Source: Alphaproteobacteria bacterium
GTDB lineage: Bacteria; Pseudomonadota; Alphaproteobacteria; Puniceispirillales; Puniceispirillaceae
Direction of reading: 5' to 3'
DNA: 23,828 nucleotides
NCBI GenBank assembly: GCA_011524805.1
Contig: WTJO01000053.1
Coordinates: forward strand, 1 to 23,828
Shown here piece after piece: positions 1 through 8,460 of the stretch. Numbering within the stretch: position 1 is the first letter of the stretch; every line of letters begins with the position of its first letter. The notes under the pieces are model-generated. The model made no database searches and was not told the origin of the DNA. It worked only from the letters and a program-made list of their open reading frames with translations. The position numbers and the translations under genes were made by a program.

Positions 1-1389
1 CCCAAGACCCTCCCATTGAAAACTAATTTGGTCATTCTGTTTTAGCCCTATTGCCTCATCTGAGACAATGTAAGGGCCATGGGCAATGCCGTTGCCCGAA
101 GTGCGGATATTGTTGGTCTGCAAAATCAGATCGTTAGCTGAATCACGATATGAGAAGGTCACAGGCGAACCAGTTACTGCTGCGCTGTCACCTGTATCAA
201 CTCCACTAGGCCTGTTGGTATCTGCAGGAGGTGCATATCCGGCAATCAGCTCGCCACTGTCAATACTAACCTGACTAAGGTACACTTCCCAACCCGGGAG
301 CTGAATGGTGCTTCCACTTTGGCTAGCTGTACTAGAAGAGTCAGAAGCAGAAAAATTCCCATTCTCAAAGGCGAGTGGGTTGAGGGTTGATGCACCACCT
401 GATGATACGCTAGCTGAACTTGTTAACGGCACCGAAGACGCTAAATTTGACGATGCCTCAGCAGCGCTGGATGTATGATAATTCAAAGAAGAATTTATTG
501 TTGCAGTGCTGGTAGGCGATATATTGAGATTGGATGTGCCTGTCACTAAATTTGACATTGTTGTGAAATTCGAGCTGGCAAGCATAGCATTATTTGTTGG
601 TAAAATTGATAGAGCAGATGTGCCTGACGCATCAGAGCTTACAGGCGTATCAAATGCAGATGAACCGTTTGTCACATCAGCTAGGTCAAGATAGTCAAAG
701 GCAGTTGTCACGCTTGCTATCTGGTTAGCTGGTACATCAAATTCGGACGTGCCTGTCGCTATCTTACCGGGTTCTGTTACGATGGCTCTGCTTTCAAGCG
801 GTGTATCTGAAACAGACTGTCCACTTGCTATTGCAAGCTCCCGTACCAACTCAATCGAGCTGCCGGTAGCTCTGCCCTGGGCAGATATGTCGAACCGTTT
901 CAAAATGCCATCAATATCTATATCAACATTCTCTGAAACATTTGACCCTACCTGAATGCCGGTCAGAAAACTGCCATCCAACAATTTTGTGTCATTAATC
1001 GTGGTATGTTCAGCCATGCGTACATATTCGTCTTTCAATGCTAAAATTTCCTGATTTGCAAGCACTCTGTCAGAATCTGTATAAACCCCATTATTTGCCT
1101 TCACTGCTAACTCATGCATACGCACTGCCATATTCTGAAGTACCTCGATACCACCTAGCGCAGCGTCAATTGCAGAGTTGGCGGTCAAGTTATTTTGTAT
1201 AGCAGCTCGGATGCTTAAAATTTGCGCTTCCATACGACGCATAACCGCGAGTCCAGCAGCATCATCCGCGGCAGTATTGACGCGTTTGCCAGACGAAATT
1301 CGTTTCATAGCCGTTTGCATACGCGCTTCCGTGAGCTTCGATGCGACTTGTGATGAACGAATTAGTTTATTTGACGTTATATTGACCAT
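1..1389 (-). CDS. Flagellin with large non-canonical insert, partial (C-terminus beyond left edge)
   Basis: Structural subunit of the flagellar filament, or a filament-like surface protein. The frame is open from an ATG at 1389 to base 1 (463 codons, no stop), so the gene is cut by the window edge. Residues 1 to about 140 match the flagellin N-terminal helical domain: the SSGKR, NTAADDAAGLAV and ELAVKANNG segments and the NDTKLLDGSF end of the D0/D1 part are readable. After about residue 210 the protein leaves the flagellin pattern. It becomes a Ser/Thr/Asn-rich stretch of loosely repeated units, then from about residue 365 a beta-rich module (GWEVYLSQVSI, AHGPYIVSDE, DQISFQWEG) like those I associate with large surface adhesins. 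The C-terminal flagellin domain is not visible. The start carries only a weak GGA upstream. Family assignment is firm for the N-terminus; the function of the insert is inference. Confidence 0.85.
   Translation of the reverse strand, partial: MVNITSNKLIRSSQVASKLTEARMQTAMKRISSGKRVNTAADDAAGLAVMRRMEAQILSIRAAIQNNLTANSAIDAALGGIEVLQNMAVRMHELAVKANNGVYTDSDRVLANQEILALKDEYVRMAEHTTINDTKLLDGSFLTGIQVGSNVSENVDIDIDGILKRFDISAQGRATGSSIELVRELAIASGQSVSDTPLESRAIVTEPGKIATGTSEFDVPANQIASVTTAFDYLDLADVTNGSSAFDTPVSSDASGTSALSILPTNNAMLASSNFTTMSNLVTGTSNLNISPTSTATINSSLNYHTSSAAEASSNLASSVPLTSSASVSSGGASTLNPLAFENGNFSASDSSSTASQSGSTIQLPGWEVYLSQVSIDSGELIAGYAPPADTNRPSGVDTGDSAAVTGSPVTFSYRDSANDLILQTNNIRTSGNGIAHGPYIVSDEAIGLKQNDQISFQWEGLG
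405..756 (-). repeat. Degenerate Ser/Thr-rich repeats inside the flagellin gene
   Basis: About eight loosely conserved units of 12 to 16 residues can be laid out in the translated minus strand. Each is built around a (G/S)-(T/S)-S-x-(F/L) core, for example GTSEFD, GSSAFD, GTSALS, ASSNF, GTSNLN, NSSLNY and ASSNL. The repeats are protein-level only; the DNA copies have diverged. Confidence 0.5.
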
Positions 1390-1922
1390 TAATCCAAGTG
1401 ATTCTGTTAACTGCCTAAAAACGACTTAAATTGGGCTGATGTTATTGAATTATAGAAAAATTTTTCTTGTAAAACTCTCAATGGCTGACCAGTAAATGCA
1501 TTGGAATTTTTGTTTAGAGAGAATTTTATTAATTTCTAATCTAGTTAGCTACAACGTTTACTTAGTCACTTGTGAACCCTTGAAAGCTACAGCCAAGAGA
1601 TTTGCTCAGGAAATTGCAGGGAAACAGCTTTTTCTTAACCTTGTCATGAAGAGCACATGGCAGAGGAATTAGGCTCGTGAACAATACAAACATTGCCCAA
1701 CCTCTTGGGAGGTTTGAAATGGAGCAATTAGATCAATAACAAAGTTAGGTATACCTCAATAGGCGCCTTATATTACGGATATCTGGAAGAAAGCTCGCAA
1801 ATCGAGGACCCTGTTATCCTACATCCGCTTTGTAGGACATTCTCCGATCTTTAGTTGTTCTATTGAAAAAATCGATATAAGGTTTGGCAAAGTAATGTTT
1901 ATGAAGCATGAGGTTTGGTGAC
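1390..1922. other. AT-rich intergenic region between divergent genes
   Basis: These 530 bases separate the divergently transcribed flagellin and aminotransferase genes. Both strands are broken by frequent stops; the longest open stretches are a few dozen codons with no recognisable product. The region should hold both promoters, but I cannot point to a convincing sigma-70 or sigma-54 pair. It is clearly more AT-rich than the genes from 1923 onward. Confidence 0.5.
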
Positions 1923-3176
1923 ATGCCACAGATTACGGATCAAATTCTAACCGACATTCGCAACAGGTTCGCCCAGATAGAGGAATGTCCTGTTCAGGGG
2001 CAGCGCGTATTTTTTGAAAATGCCGGCGGAGCGCTTACCCTAAACTCTGTGGTTGAGACCTCACAGCAATATGCCGCAATTCCTGATAATCAGGGGCGTG
2101 AAAATCCTGCCTCGCATGAGCTGGTGCGCGTCATCAACAAGGCAAAAGATGATATGCGGGCAATGATGAATGCATCGACAGGTCAGTTTTTTGTGGGTGA
2201 AAGCGGCACCGAGTTGCTGTTCCGCCTGATTATGAATGCCTGTCTTGGCACGGCATATGACGGGGTGGTGCTGGGCTCGACAGTTGAGCATCCTGCCACC
2301 AGAAGTGCCTGTCATAGATGGTCAAAAATCAGCCAAAAGACACACAGGCTGATCACCCATAATGATGCGCTGGGGCTGGTCACAGCAGATGATTATGCTG
2401 CCCAGATAAGCGCTGATACTCGTGTTGCCACCATCCTGCATACCTCGCCTGTAACCGGTATGGGCATGGATGTACCTGCGATTTCAGCGGCTATTCGTGC
2501 AGTTGCGCCAGACTGTCTGATTATTGTGGATGGTATCCAGCATGCTGCCCATGGGCTGATAGATATTGATAGCTATGATGTAGATGGCTATGTGATATCA
2601 CCCTACAAAATGTTCTCGCGTCATGGCTATGGGCTGGCGTGGATTTCGGACAGGCTGTCAAAAATTGAGCATGATGCGCTGGTAGGCGGGCCTGAAGAAA
2701 ACTGGGAGTTGGGCACACGTGATACAGGGGCATATGCTACCTTGTCCGATGTTGCCGACTATCTGGAATGGCTGGGCGGGCAGGTTAGTAGCGAGACAGA
2801 CAGACGGAAAAAATTTGAAGCTGCCGGTGCCGCTATCCATGCTCATGAAAAAACCCTTACAGATGCAATGATCAAAGGTATTGGCAATCTGGCCGGACTT
2901 GAGACGATGGACAATGTCCATATTATTGGCGGTGTTGAAAATGCGGCACGCGAAGGGCTGGTATCGCTTTATGTTGATGGCATGGCCTCTGCGGATGTTG
3001 TAGCAAAGCTGAATGCCGAAGGTATCCGCACCCATCTGCGCAAGGCAGATCATTACTCAGGCAATATTCTTGACCCGCTTGGGCTGGATGGATGCGTGCG
3101 GGTGTCAATGTGCCATTATAACAGCGCCCATGAAATCGCCCAGTTTCTGGCCGCGATGAAACAAATAGCCGGTTAG
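1923..3176 (+). CDS. PLP-dependent class V aminotransferase / cysteine-desulfurase-like protein
   Basis: PLP enzyme of fold type I, class V, resembling the cysteine-desulfurase-like group whose N-terminus carries an 'ENAGG' motif. Counted from the 1923 start (417 aa), the PLP lysine is K229 in SPYKMFSRHGYG, the ring-nitrogen aspartate is D203 in VDGIQHAAHG with H207 nearby, and H123 lies in the VEHPA segment. The C-terminal RVSMCHYNSAHE is typical of the group. The start at 1923 is preferred over the in-frame ATG at 1908 because GAGG at 1910-1913 lies nine bases before it, while 1908 has no Shine-Dalgarno sequence. The substrate cannot be told from sequence: cysteine desulfuration, selenocysteine lysis and amino-acid transamination are all possible. 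It stands alone and converges on the hydratase gene. Confidence 0.85.
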   Translation: MPQITDQILTDIRNRFAQIEECPVQGQRVFFENAGGALTLNSVVETSQQYAAIPDNQGRENPASHELVRVINKAKDDMRAMMNASTGQFFVGESGTELLFRLIMNACLGTAYDGVVLGSTVEHPATRSACHRWSKISQKTHRLITHNDALGLVTADDYAAQISADTRVATILHTSPVTGMGMDVPAISAAIRAVAPDCLIIVDGIQHAAHGLIDIDSYDVDGYVISPYKMFSRHGYGLAWISDRLSKIEHDALVGGPEENWELGTRDTGAYATLSDVADYLEWLGGQVSSETDRRKKFEAAGAAIHAHEKTLTDAMIKGIGNLAGLETMDNVHIIGGVENAAREGLVSLYVDGMASADVVAKLNAEGIRTHLRKADHYSGNILDPLGLDGCVRVSMCHYNSAHEIAQFLAAMKQIAG

Positions 3177-3261
3177 AGATAGTCACCAGAGACTGGCCAT
3201 TACCCGTATTTCAATATTTTGATAAGTCCGGGCGGATAGCTTACACAATGTTTAATTTTAG

Positions 3262-4050
3262 CTAGCCTAGCTGGCAGGTAACGCTGCCAAGCACACCGAA
3301 ATCAGCAACCACCCTGTCCCCTTTTGCAATAGGCATGGGCACAACACAGGTACCTGTGGTCACAATCTCGCCTGCATCAATGGTAATACCAAGCGAGGTT
3401 ATTTCATTCACAAGCCAGCACAGCGCTTTTTTCGGATCGCCAAGCACATTTGCGCCTATCCCGTCATGATGGCTGATGCCAGCCTCATTCTGGACTGTGG
3501 CAGAGACCTTATGAGCGGCCAGATCAATGCCCTGCCAGTCATCTGGTGCTTCCGGACCCCATACAAATTGATAGGCGCAGGCATTATCGGCAATAAGCTG
3601 GGGCGCACCCACTTTTGCAAAATCGGAAAATCGCGAATCCGGAAGCTCTATACCCAGATACAGCCCGCCAACCCCATCCATTACCTCATCCTGACGATAG
3701 GCCGAGGCACGTGGCAAGAAAGGGCGGGCAAACTGGAACACAAATTCTGCTTCTGCAACCGCCATCCTGTTGCTGCCAAAGGGCACAATATCATCTTCGG
3801 CAAACACCATTGTTTCTGTCAGCCTGCCTGCTATTGGCCCGTCAATGCCGATATGTTGCTGGCCTGCTATGCTAGTAGCTGCAATTTTCCAGCCTATTCT
3901 GGGGTCATCTGCTTCGATAACGGCCTGAATCTGATAACCCTCTTCACGGCTTTGCGGCCGGCATGTTTCAGGTAAATTATCACTTACCCTGCCATCTTTC
4001 CGGCTGGCCAGTAATATATCTGCTGCCTGTGATAAATGGGCTGAAACCAT
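3262..4050 (-). CDS. 2-keto-4-pentenoate hydratase / 2-oxohepta-3-ene-1,7-dioate hydratase family protein
   Basis: Member of the fumarylacetoacetase-related hydratase/decarboxylase family (MhpD, DmpE, DmpH, HpcG). These act on 2-hydroxy-dienoates produced after meta-cleavage of catechols, using a divalent metal. Family features seen are GWKIAATS...QQHIGIDGPIAGRL near the N-terminus, AVAEAEFVFQF and YLGIELPDSRF carrying the metal-site acidic residues, and the C-terminal GEIVTTGTCVVPMPIAKGD. The start at 4050 (262 aa) has AGGGG five bases upstream and gives the usual family length. An upstream in-frame ATG at 4101 would add 17 residues through a tandem GAGATGCTG repeat and lacks support. Related ring-cleavage enzymes sit 16 kb away at 19918-22359; a shared pathway is inference. 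Hydratase versus decarboxylase activity is unresolved. Confidence 0.82.
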   Translation of the reverse strand: MVSAHLSQAADILLASRKDGRVSDNLPETCRPQSREEGYQIQAVIEADDPRIGWKIAATSIAGQQHIGIDGPIAGRLTETMVFAEDDIVPFGSNRMAVAEAEFVFQFARPFLPRASAYRQDEVMDGVGGLYLGIELPDSRFSDFAKVGAPQLIADNACAYQFVWGPEAPDDWQGIDLAAHKVSATVQNEAGISHHDGIGANVLGDPKKALCWLVNEITSLGITIDAGEIVTTGTCVVPMPIAKGDRVVADFGVLGSVTCQLG

Positions 4051-4224
4051 AATTTCCCCTATGAGATGCTGTGAGATGCTGCGACTTACTGACTTAATCA
4101 AATCATATTTGAGCCGTAATGGGCAAGCAGGGTCTATGCTTGCGGCAACATAGCCGGAAAAGCAGGGAAAACCGGGCTCTGTTCACATTGTGGAAACAGG
4201 GCTGTCACATTTTTTCAAATCATG

Positions 4225-4266
4225 AAAAAATAGGAGGCCTCGGAAAGTAGGAAAACCGAGACCTCC
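4225..4266 (-). terminator. Rho-independent terminator of the carotenoid/retinal operon
   Basis: Arms at 4233-4243 and 4256-4266 form an 11-bp GC-rich stem with one mismatch and a 12-base loop. On the minus strand the stem is followed by UAUUUUUU (A-run at 4225-4230). It lies about 160 bases downstream of the idi stop and is correctly oriented to end that transcript before the hydratase gene. Confidence 0.85.
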
Positions 4267-4298
4267 AACGGGGGGAAGACTTTTTCAAGTCATACCTT

Positions 4299-4335
4299 AT
4301 ACCCATAGATTTCTAATTTAGATTTCTATGGGTAT
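4299..4335. repeat. Long inverted repeat downstream of idi
   Basis: ATACCCATAGA (4299-4309) and TCTATGGGTAT (4325-4335) are perfect 11-base inverted arms. The inner TCTAA-T-TTAGA continues the symmetry past a TT/TT internal loop. A T-run at 4339-4344 follows on the plus strand, but no plus-strand gene leads into it. It may protect the 3' end of the idi transcript or act as a second, AU-rich hairpin ahead of the GC-rich terminator; which is unknown. Confidence 0.6.
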
Positions 4336-4424
4336 ATGTTTTTTAACAAAAATTACAAAATTTGTCCATTTTTTGGAAAAATAAGATTGTTTCGATGGTA
4401 ATTGCACTATTTCGGCAGGGCAAC

Positions 4425-5474
4425 TTATCGCGAGAGGCGGGTTCTGATGCGTTTTAATGCAGTCACTGATGAGGCGCCAGACAGGAACAAGGCAGTCCTG
4501 ATTTGTGTTTTCAGCATATCAAGCGCACTTGCCAGCCTTTCGGGGTGAAGTGTTTTGTCATCATCTTCAAGCTGTCGTAACATTGCGCCAGCCATCCCGC
4601 CCATATTCGCACCCAGCCATAAAGATTTGGCGATATCAAGGCCGTGGCGCAACCCGCCTGATGCAATAATCACCGCATCAGGGACAGACTCTCTGGCTGC
4701 ACCTATCGCATCTGCCAGCCCGTAGCCAGTATCAATAAAGGGCGCATATACGGGCTGGTTTTCTGGCGACTGCCGCAGATATTCGATTAATGCCCAGTTG
4801 GTGCCGCCCTTGCAGGCAAGATCGATATGTCGTACACCCTGCGCCGCTAGCCGGCCGACAACCTCGGCAGACAGACCAGCGCCTACCTCTTTTACCAGAA
4901 CAGGACAGTCAAGCCTATCTACCAGCATTCCGATAGCCCTCTCAACGCCCCGCCAGTCATGATCCCCCTCTGGCTGGATAATTTCCTGAAGCGGGTTCAG
5001 ATGGATAGCCAGCCCGTCTGCCTCAATATCCTCAACCGCGCGTATTGCAAGCTCAATTCCGTTTGTACTGGCAAGCTGGGCACCACCTATATTGCCTATC
5101 AGACATGCCTTTGGTGCCAGTTTTCTTAAATTTGACTGGGATGTTCCAGCTTCGAGACTGGCACGTTGAGAGCCAAGCCCTATCGCAATATTCGCTGTTT
5201 CAGCCGCCATCACAAGATGCTCATTTATTGCATCTGCACGTGCTGTGCCGCCTGTCATGCCAGTGATCATTATCGGCGCGGAAAGGCTAGCGCCCATAAA
5301 ACTGGTGGTGATATCAACCTCGTCAATTGATAATTCAGGCAGGGCTGAATAGGGCAGCGCTATTCTGTCCAGACTATGTGCCGGCATCTCGGTCATCTGG
5401 GCACGCGCCAGATCAAGATGCGTATCTTTGCGCGCCGATGTATCTGGTGGTGTATGTCCGGTGTTATCTGTCAT
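4425..5474 (-). CDS. fni: Type 2 (FMN-dependent) isopentenyl-diphosphate delta-isomerase
   Basis: Cytoplasmic FMN/NADPH-dependent enzyme interconverting IPP and DMAPP, the entry point to GGPP and carotenoid synthesis. At 349 aa it has the normal type 2 length and shows family blocks in order: the RKDTHLDLA N-terminus, MITGMTGGT, GLGSQRASLE, GNIGGAQL, HLNPLQEIIQPEGD, VLVKEVGAGLS, ACKGGTNWALIE and IASGGLRHGLD. These cover the flavin- and substrate-binding loops. It bears no resemblance to the Nudix-type (type 1) isomerase. It is the last gene of the operon; its ATG overlaps the blh stop by four bases (ATGA), so translation is probably coupled. A terminator follows. A type 2 idi at the end of a proteorhodopsin-crt-blh cluster is known from other marine bacteria. 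Confidence 0.93.
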   Translation of the reverse strand: MTDNTGHTPPDTSARKDTHLDLARAQMTEMPAHSLDRIALPYSALPELSIDEVDITTSFMGASLSAPIMITGMTGGTARADAINEHLVMAAETANIAIGLGSQRASLEAGTSQSNLRKLAPKACLIGNIGGAQLASTNGIELAIRAVEDIEADGLAIHLNPLQEIIQPEGDHDWRGVERAIGMLVDRLDCPVLVKEVGAGLSAEVVGRLAAQGVRHIDLACKGGTNWALIEYLRQSPENQPVYAPFIDTGYGLADAIGAARESVPDAVIIASGGLRHGLDIAKSLWLGANMGGMAGAMLRQLEDDDKTLHPERLASALDMLKTQIRTALFLSGASSVTALKRIRTRLSR

Positions 5475-6319
5475 AATGATAGCAGCTTTCTCATGGTCGG
5501 ACGGAACAGGCCATCCACCAAAATCATGTGGGGCAGAGTCAGCGCGGCAAGCAAAATAAACACTGTCCGCAGTACCGCTTCATCTATCGCCACCGCATAT
5601 TGTGTCTGTATCCAGTAACCTGCACCTGCCATCAGCCAGGTTGCTACGGTCAGCCCGAGCGCTGTTCTGACAATTATCTGCACAGGCAGAATGGTTCTCA
5701 TCGCTGAAAAAATAGACAGAAAATGCCGGCGTGAATGCACCAGACAAAAATATACCGCAAAGCCGGCAAGAGGCGGCAGCACCGCCATTAACCCCGATAA
5801 TATAGCTAGCTCGGCCAGAGGCAGAATAAGCCCGCGATGCCTTACCGCCGCAAGCCCATATACTGCTACACCGGCTAGCCATACCGGCCACAATATGCCC
5901 AGAAAATCTGTTACCAGTACAGCATTGTCACCTGCCAGTACAGCAAATAGCCTGTCAACTTCCTGCATGTGAAAATAGCTTAGACAGATTGTGACAATCC
6001 CGCCATGTGTCAAAACAAGACAGATATTGAAAATCCTGTTCATCCGGCCTGAAAACGGGTTGGCTATCGCCTGCGCATCACAGCTTCCAAAATGCATAAT
6101 GCTCAGCACCACAAAACAGGTAAGCGCAAAAACAGCCGATAGCGACCAGACCATCACAAACAGACCTGCCAGCACCAGATAGACAATACAGAAGCTGACA
6201 ATGCGCCCTGTTGATCGCCCCATCCCCAGACAGAAAGCAATCGCACCATCAAACGCACCATGCGGAAGGCCAATCAGCATTACGGCCAATAATGCCAGCA
6301 TATCAATTGATGTCAGCAT
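5471..6319 (-). CDS. blh: Brp/Blh-family beta-carotene 15,15'-dioxygenase (retinal-forming)
   Basis: Integral membrane iron enzyme that cleaves beta-carotene centrally to two molecules of all-trans-retinal, the proteorhodopsin chromophore. The 282-aa protein is strongly hydrophobic along its length. It carries the family's histidine motifs: H20 in GLPHGAFDG, H76 in SIMHFG, H195 and H199 in CLVHSRRH, and H264 in LPHMILVD. The first four correspond to the predicted iron ligands of characterised bacterial Blh. GAGGAG lies a few bases before the ATG at 6319. The gene begins 18 bases after the crtY stop and overlaps idi by four bases. It should not be confused with the unrelated beta-lactamase-like 'Blh' of the bigR locus, whose homologue is at 18821-19702. 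Confidence 0.92.
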   Translation of the reverse strand: MLTSIDMLALLAVMLIGLPHGAFDGAIAFCLGMGRSTGRIVSFCIVYLVLAGLFVMVWSLSAVFALTCFVVLSIMHFGSCDAQAIANPFSGRMNRIFNICLVLTHGGIVTICLSYFHMQEVDRLFAVLAGDNAVLVTDFLGILWPVWLAGVAVYGLAAVRHRGLILPLAELAILSGLMAVLPPLAGFAVYFCLVHSRRHFLSIFSAMRTILPVQIIVRTALGLTVATWLMAGAGYWIQTQYAVAIDEAVLRTVFILLAALTLPHMILVDGLFRPTMRKLLSL

Positions 6320-6337
6320 AAACTCCTCACCATAACT

Positions 6338-7435
6338 CTATCTGGCTGGCATGAGATAACAGCCAATCGCCGCCTTGATAAATACCAGTTTTGGCATCGC
6401 CCATATCAGTTTGGCATAGGTTGCAGGCCGTGCAAAGCCAGACATGAACATCGCCATCTCGTCTCCGTCAAGCGCTCTTGCCATAGACAGAAATATGGCG
6501 GGTGCCAGATGGGGGTGACGGCGTAGCACCCGTAAAAACACCTTATCAAGCTGTCTGTCCAGCCATCTATGCGGCGCCCGCATATTTTCTCTGCTACTGG
6601 CCAGCCTGCCTGTCCCCATATCTGTAACCAGCCCCTTCACCTGTTTGATAATAAAGCTGAATCCATAGCCTGAAGATGGTCTGATACAGCCGCCATTCGC
6701 CCCGATAGGCAGGCTGTTCTGCCCTGTAGCCATAGTTTCACACATCGGGATGATACCGCGCTCACGCCTGAGTTCTGTATATCCATCTAGCTGATAATGC
6801 CGTGCCAGATAGTCGTTAATTGATGCAAGATATGTCTCTTCAGGCAGGGGGTCTGGTGAGAATAATGTTGATTCAATCATTGCCTCATGCTCTGAGAAGG
6901 GCAGAAGATAGATAAAATGGATGCCATGTGACTGGTCACATCTGAAATCCATCAAAATCAGCGTATCCGGTGTGAAAACAGGGCGCTCGCTATAAATCTC
7001 AAGTCCCAGAAAATGTTGTAGCATGGGATGTGCAGGCAGCTTAGGTGTTCTGCTGTCAAAACAGGGATAGTCAATATCTGGCTCATCTGGCATGAGCTCT
7101 GAAAATTCTGCCCTGCCTCTTAGCTGATTGAGACAATGGGACAGCCATTTAGTTGATTCAAGCGCATGATATGGATAGCTATGGCTTGTTTGGCAAATAG
7201 CGCCTTCCTCGGTAATAATCTGCCAGTGTTTCCAAGATTTACGCGCTAGAGACGCAGGCATATCTAGCCAGCCTGTCTTCCAGAATCCCCAAATATGGGC
7301 CTGTGTTGCAGCCTGCGAAACCTTGCCAAAGACAGAGATATCCAGATTACTATCTGCCTGCGCTGCATAACAGGCCAAAGACAGGCCGGCACAGCCCGCA
7401 CCAAGTACAGATATATGCGCATCAGCCTGTTTCAT
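6338..7435 (-). CDS. crtY: Lycopene beta-cyclase
   Basis: Flavoprotein converting the linear ends of lycopene to beta-ionone rings, giving beta-carotene. At 365 aa it resembles the CrtY type of proteobacterial cyclases. Visible motifs are the dinucleotide-binding GAGCAGLS (residues 12-19), QHFLGLEI at about 140-147, the cyclase signature MDFR at 162-165, IEST at about 187-190, and the conserved GGCIRPSSGYGF block. It overlaps the crtB stop by four bases (ATGA) and precedes blh by 18 bases, placing it directly between phytoene synthase and the beta-carotene-cleaving enzyme. No hydroxylase (crtZ) or ketolase (crtW) is present in the window, so beta-carotene is the expected end product before cleavage. 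Confidence 0.93.
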   Translation of the reverse strand: MKQADAHISVLGAGCAGLSLACYAAQADSNLDISVFGKVSQAATQAHIWGFWKTGWLDMPASLARKSWKHWQIITEEGAICQTSHSYPYHALESTKWLSHCLNQLRGRAEFSELMPDEPDIDYPCFDSRTPKLPAHPMLQHFLGLEIYSERPVFTPDTLILMDFRCDQSHGIHFIYLLPFSEHEAMIESTLFSPDPLPEETYLASINDYLARHYQLDGYTELRRERGIIPMCETMATGQNSLPIGANGGCIRPSSGYGFSFIIKQVKGLVTDMGTGRLASSRENMRAPHRWLDRQLDKVFLRVLRRHPHLAPAIFLSMARALDGDEMAMFMSGFARPATYAKLIWAMPKLVFIKAAIGCYLMPAR

Positions 7436-8379
7436 TGTGGATAGCCTGCGCCAAGATACTGTTTTAACGGGATATGCAGATGCGCATTATGGCTGTTACG
7501 TCTGCCAGCCCGCAATAACGGGGCAAGCGCACCCAGTGTGGCTGTCATTTTTTCTGCTTTGCTGGTTACTGTCCGCCCCTGATGCCAGTTCACACCGCCT
7601 GCTTTCAGCTTTAAGCCAATTTTCCGATAGACCCTGCCGGCAACACTGATAGCCAGCCTTGCCCTGAATGGCAGAAAGCCAAGCCCCGCCTCACCGCTCC
7701 GATAATAGCTGTCAGCACATACCAGAAGACGCATAATCGCCTGTCTGATAACCTCCCGGCCTTCGGTATCGTCACGTTCTGCACAGGCTGTGATATCTTC
7801 TGCACTCATGCCGGCTACCCAGTCAGCAGGCAGATAGCGTCTGCCAAGCTGAGCATCTTCCAGAACGTCTCTGGCGATATTGGTAAGCTGCATGGCAATA
7901 CCCATATCAATCGCAAATTTATAGGCTGTTCTGTCATGACACCCCAGCACAGGACACATCAACAGCCCGACAGCACCTGCGACATGATAGGCATATTGCA
8001 CCAGCTCATCTTCACTCTGAAGCGCAACCTCTTTCTGGTCGGCAACCAGCCCTTCCATCAGGTGCATCACAGGCATAAGCGGTATATCAGTTCTCTCTGC
8101 CAGCATCATAAATGCCTGCAAATGCGGCTCAAGCGGCGTATATGCACGATTATCTATCAGCTCTGCTAGTTGATGCTTGATAATTTCAAGCTGTTGCGGG
8201 CCATCGTCAATATCGCCATCTGCCATATCATCCAGCACACGGCAAAACGCATAAAGCTGTGCGGCATTACCAGCCATCTGCCTGCCCAATAGCCGTGATG
8301 CCCAGTGAAAGCTGCGGCCATGGGTGGCCAGCAATGCCTCTGCGCCTGATTGATTATCTTCTGGATGTTGCCGGTCCAT
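7432..8379 (-). CDS. crtB: Phytoene synthase
   Basis: Head-to-head condensation of two GGPP to 15-cis-phytoene, the first committed carotenoid step. Counted from the ATG at 8379 (315 aa), the first Asp-rich motif is at about residues 50-54 (CRVLDDMADG) and the second at 171-175 within QLTNIARDVLEDAQLGR, followed by RYLPADW. Both are typical of squalene/phytoene synthases. I prefer 8379 because AAGAGA lies at workable spacing and the length fits. A GTG at 8418 would add 13 residues without a good Shine-Dalgarno sequence, though it cannot be excluded. The gap to the crtI stop is about 80 bases, the largest inside the crt block; the 3' end overlaps crtY by four bases. Confidence 0.92.
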   Translation of the reverse strand: MDRQHPEDNQSGAEALLATHGRSFHWASRLLGRQMAGNAAQLYAFCRVLDDMADGDIDDGPQQLEIIKHQLAELIDNRAYTPLEPHLQAFMMLAERTDIPLMPVMHLMEGLVADQKEVALQSEDELVQYAYHVAGAVGLLMCPVLGCHDRTAYKFAIDMGIAMQLTNIARDVLEDAQLGRRYLPADWVAGMSAEDITACAERDDTEGREVIRQAIMRLLVCADSYYRSGEAGLGFLPFRARLAISVAGRVYRKIGLKLKAGGVNWHQGRTVTSKAEKMTATLGALAPLLRAGRRNSHNAHLHIPLKQYLGAGYPQ

Positions 8380-8460
8380 ATTATTCTCTTCGCTCAGCCA
8401 GCTTATGGCTATGCGCACGCCTAGCTATTGATGTGTTCTGGCCTGTGCCTTTTCGCCTTC

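Noticed and set aside
86..1429. Several short plus-strand open frames across the first 1.4 kb
   Set aside because: They lie antisense to the flagellin frame, which is open over the whole stretch and carries clear flagellin motifs; none has a recognisable product.
2061..3186. Minus-strand open frames of 70-131 codons inside the aminotransferase gene
   Set aside because: Antisense to a well-supported PLP enzyme; the translations are rich in His, Cys and Pro with no motif.
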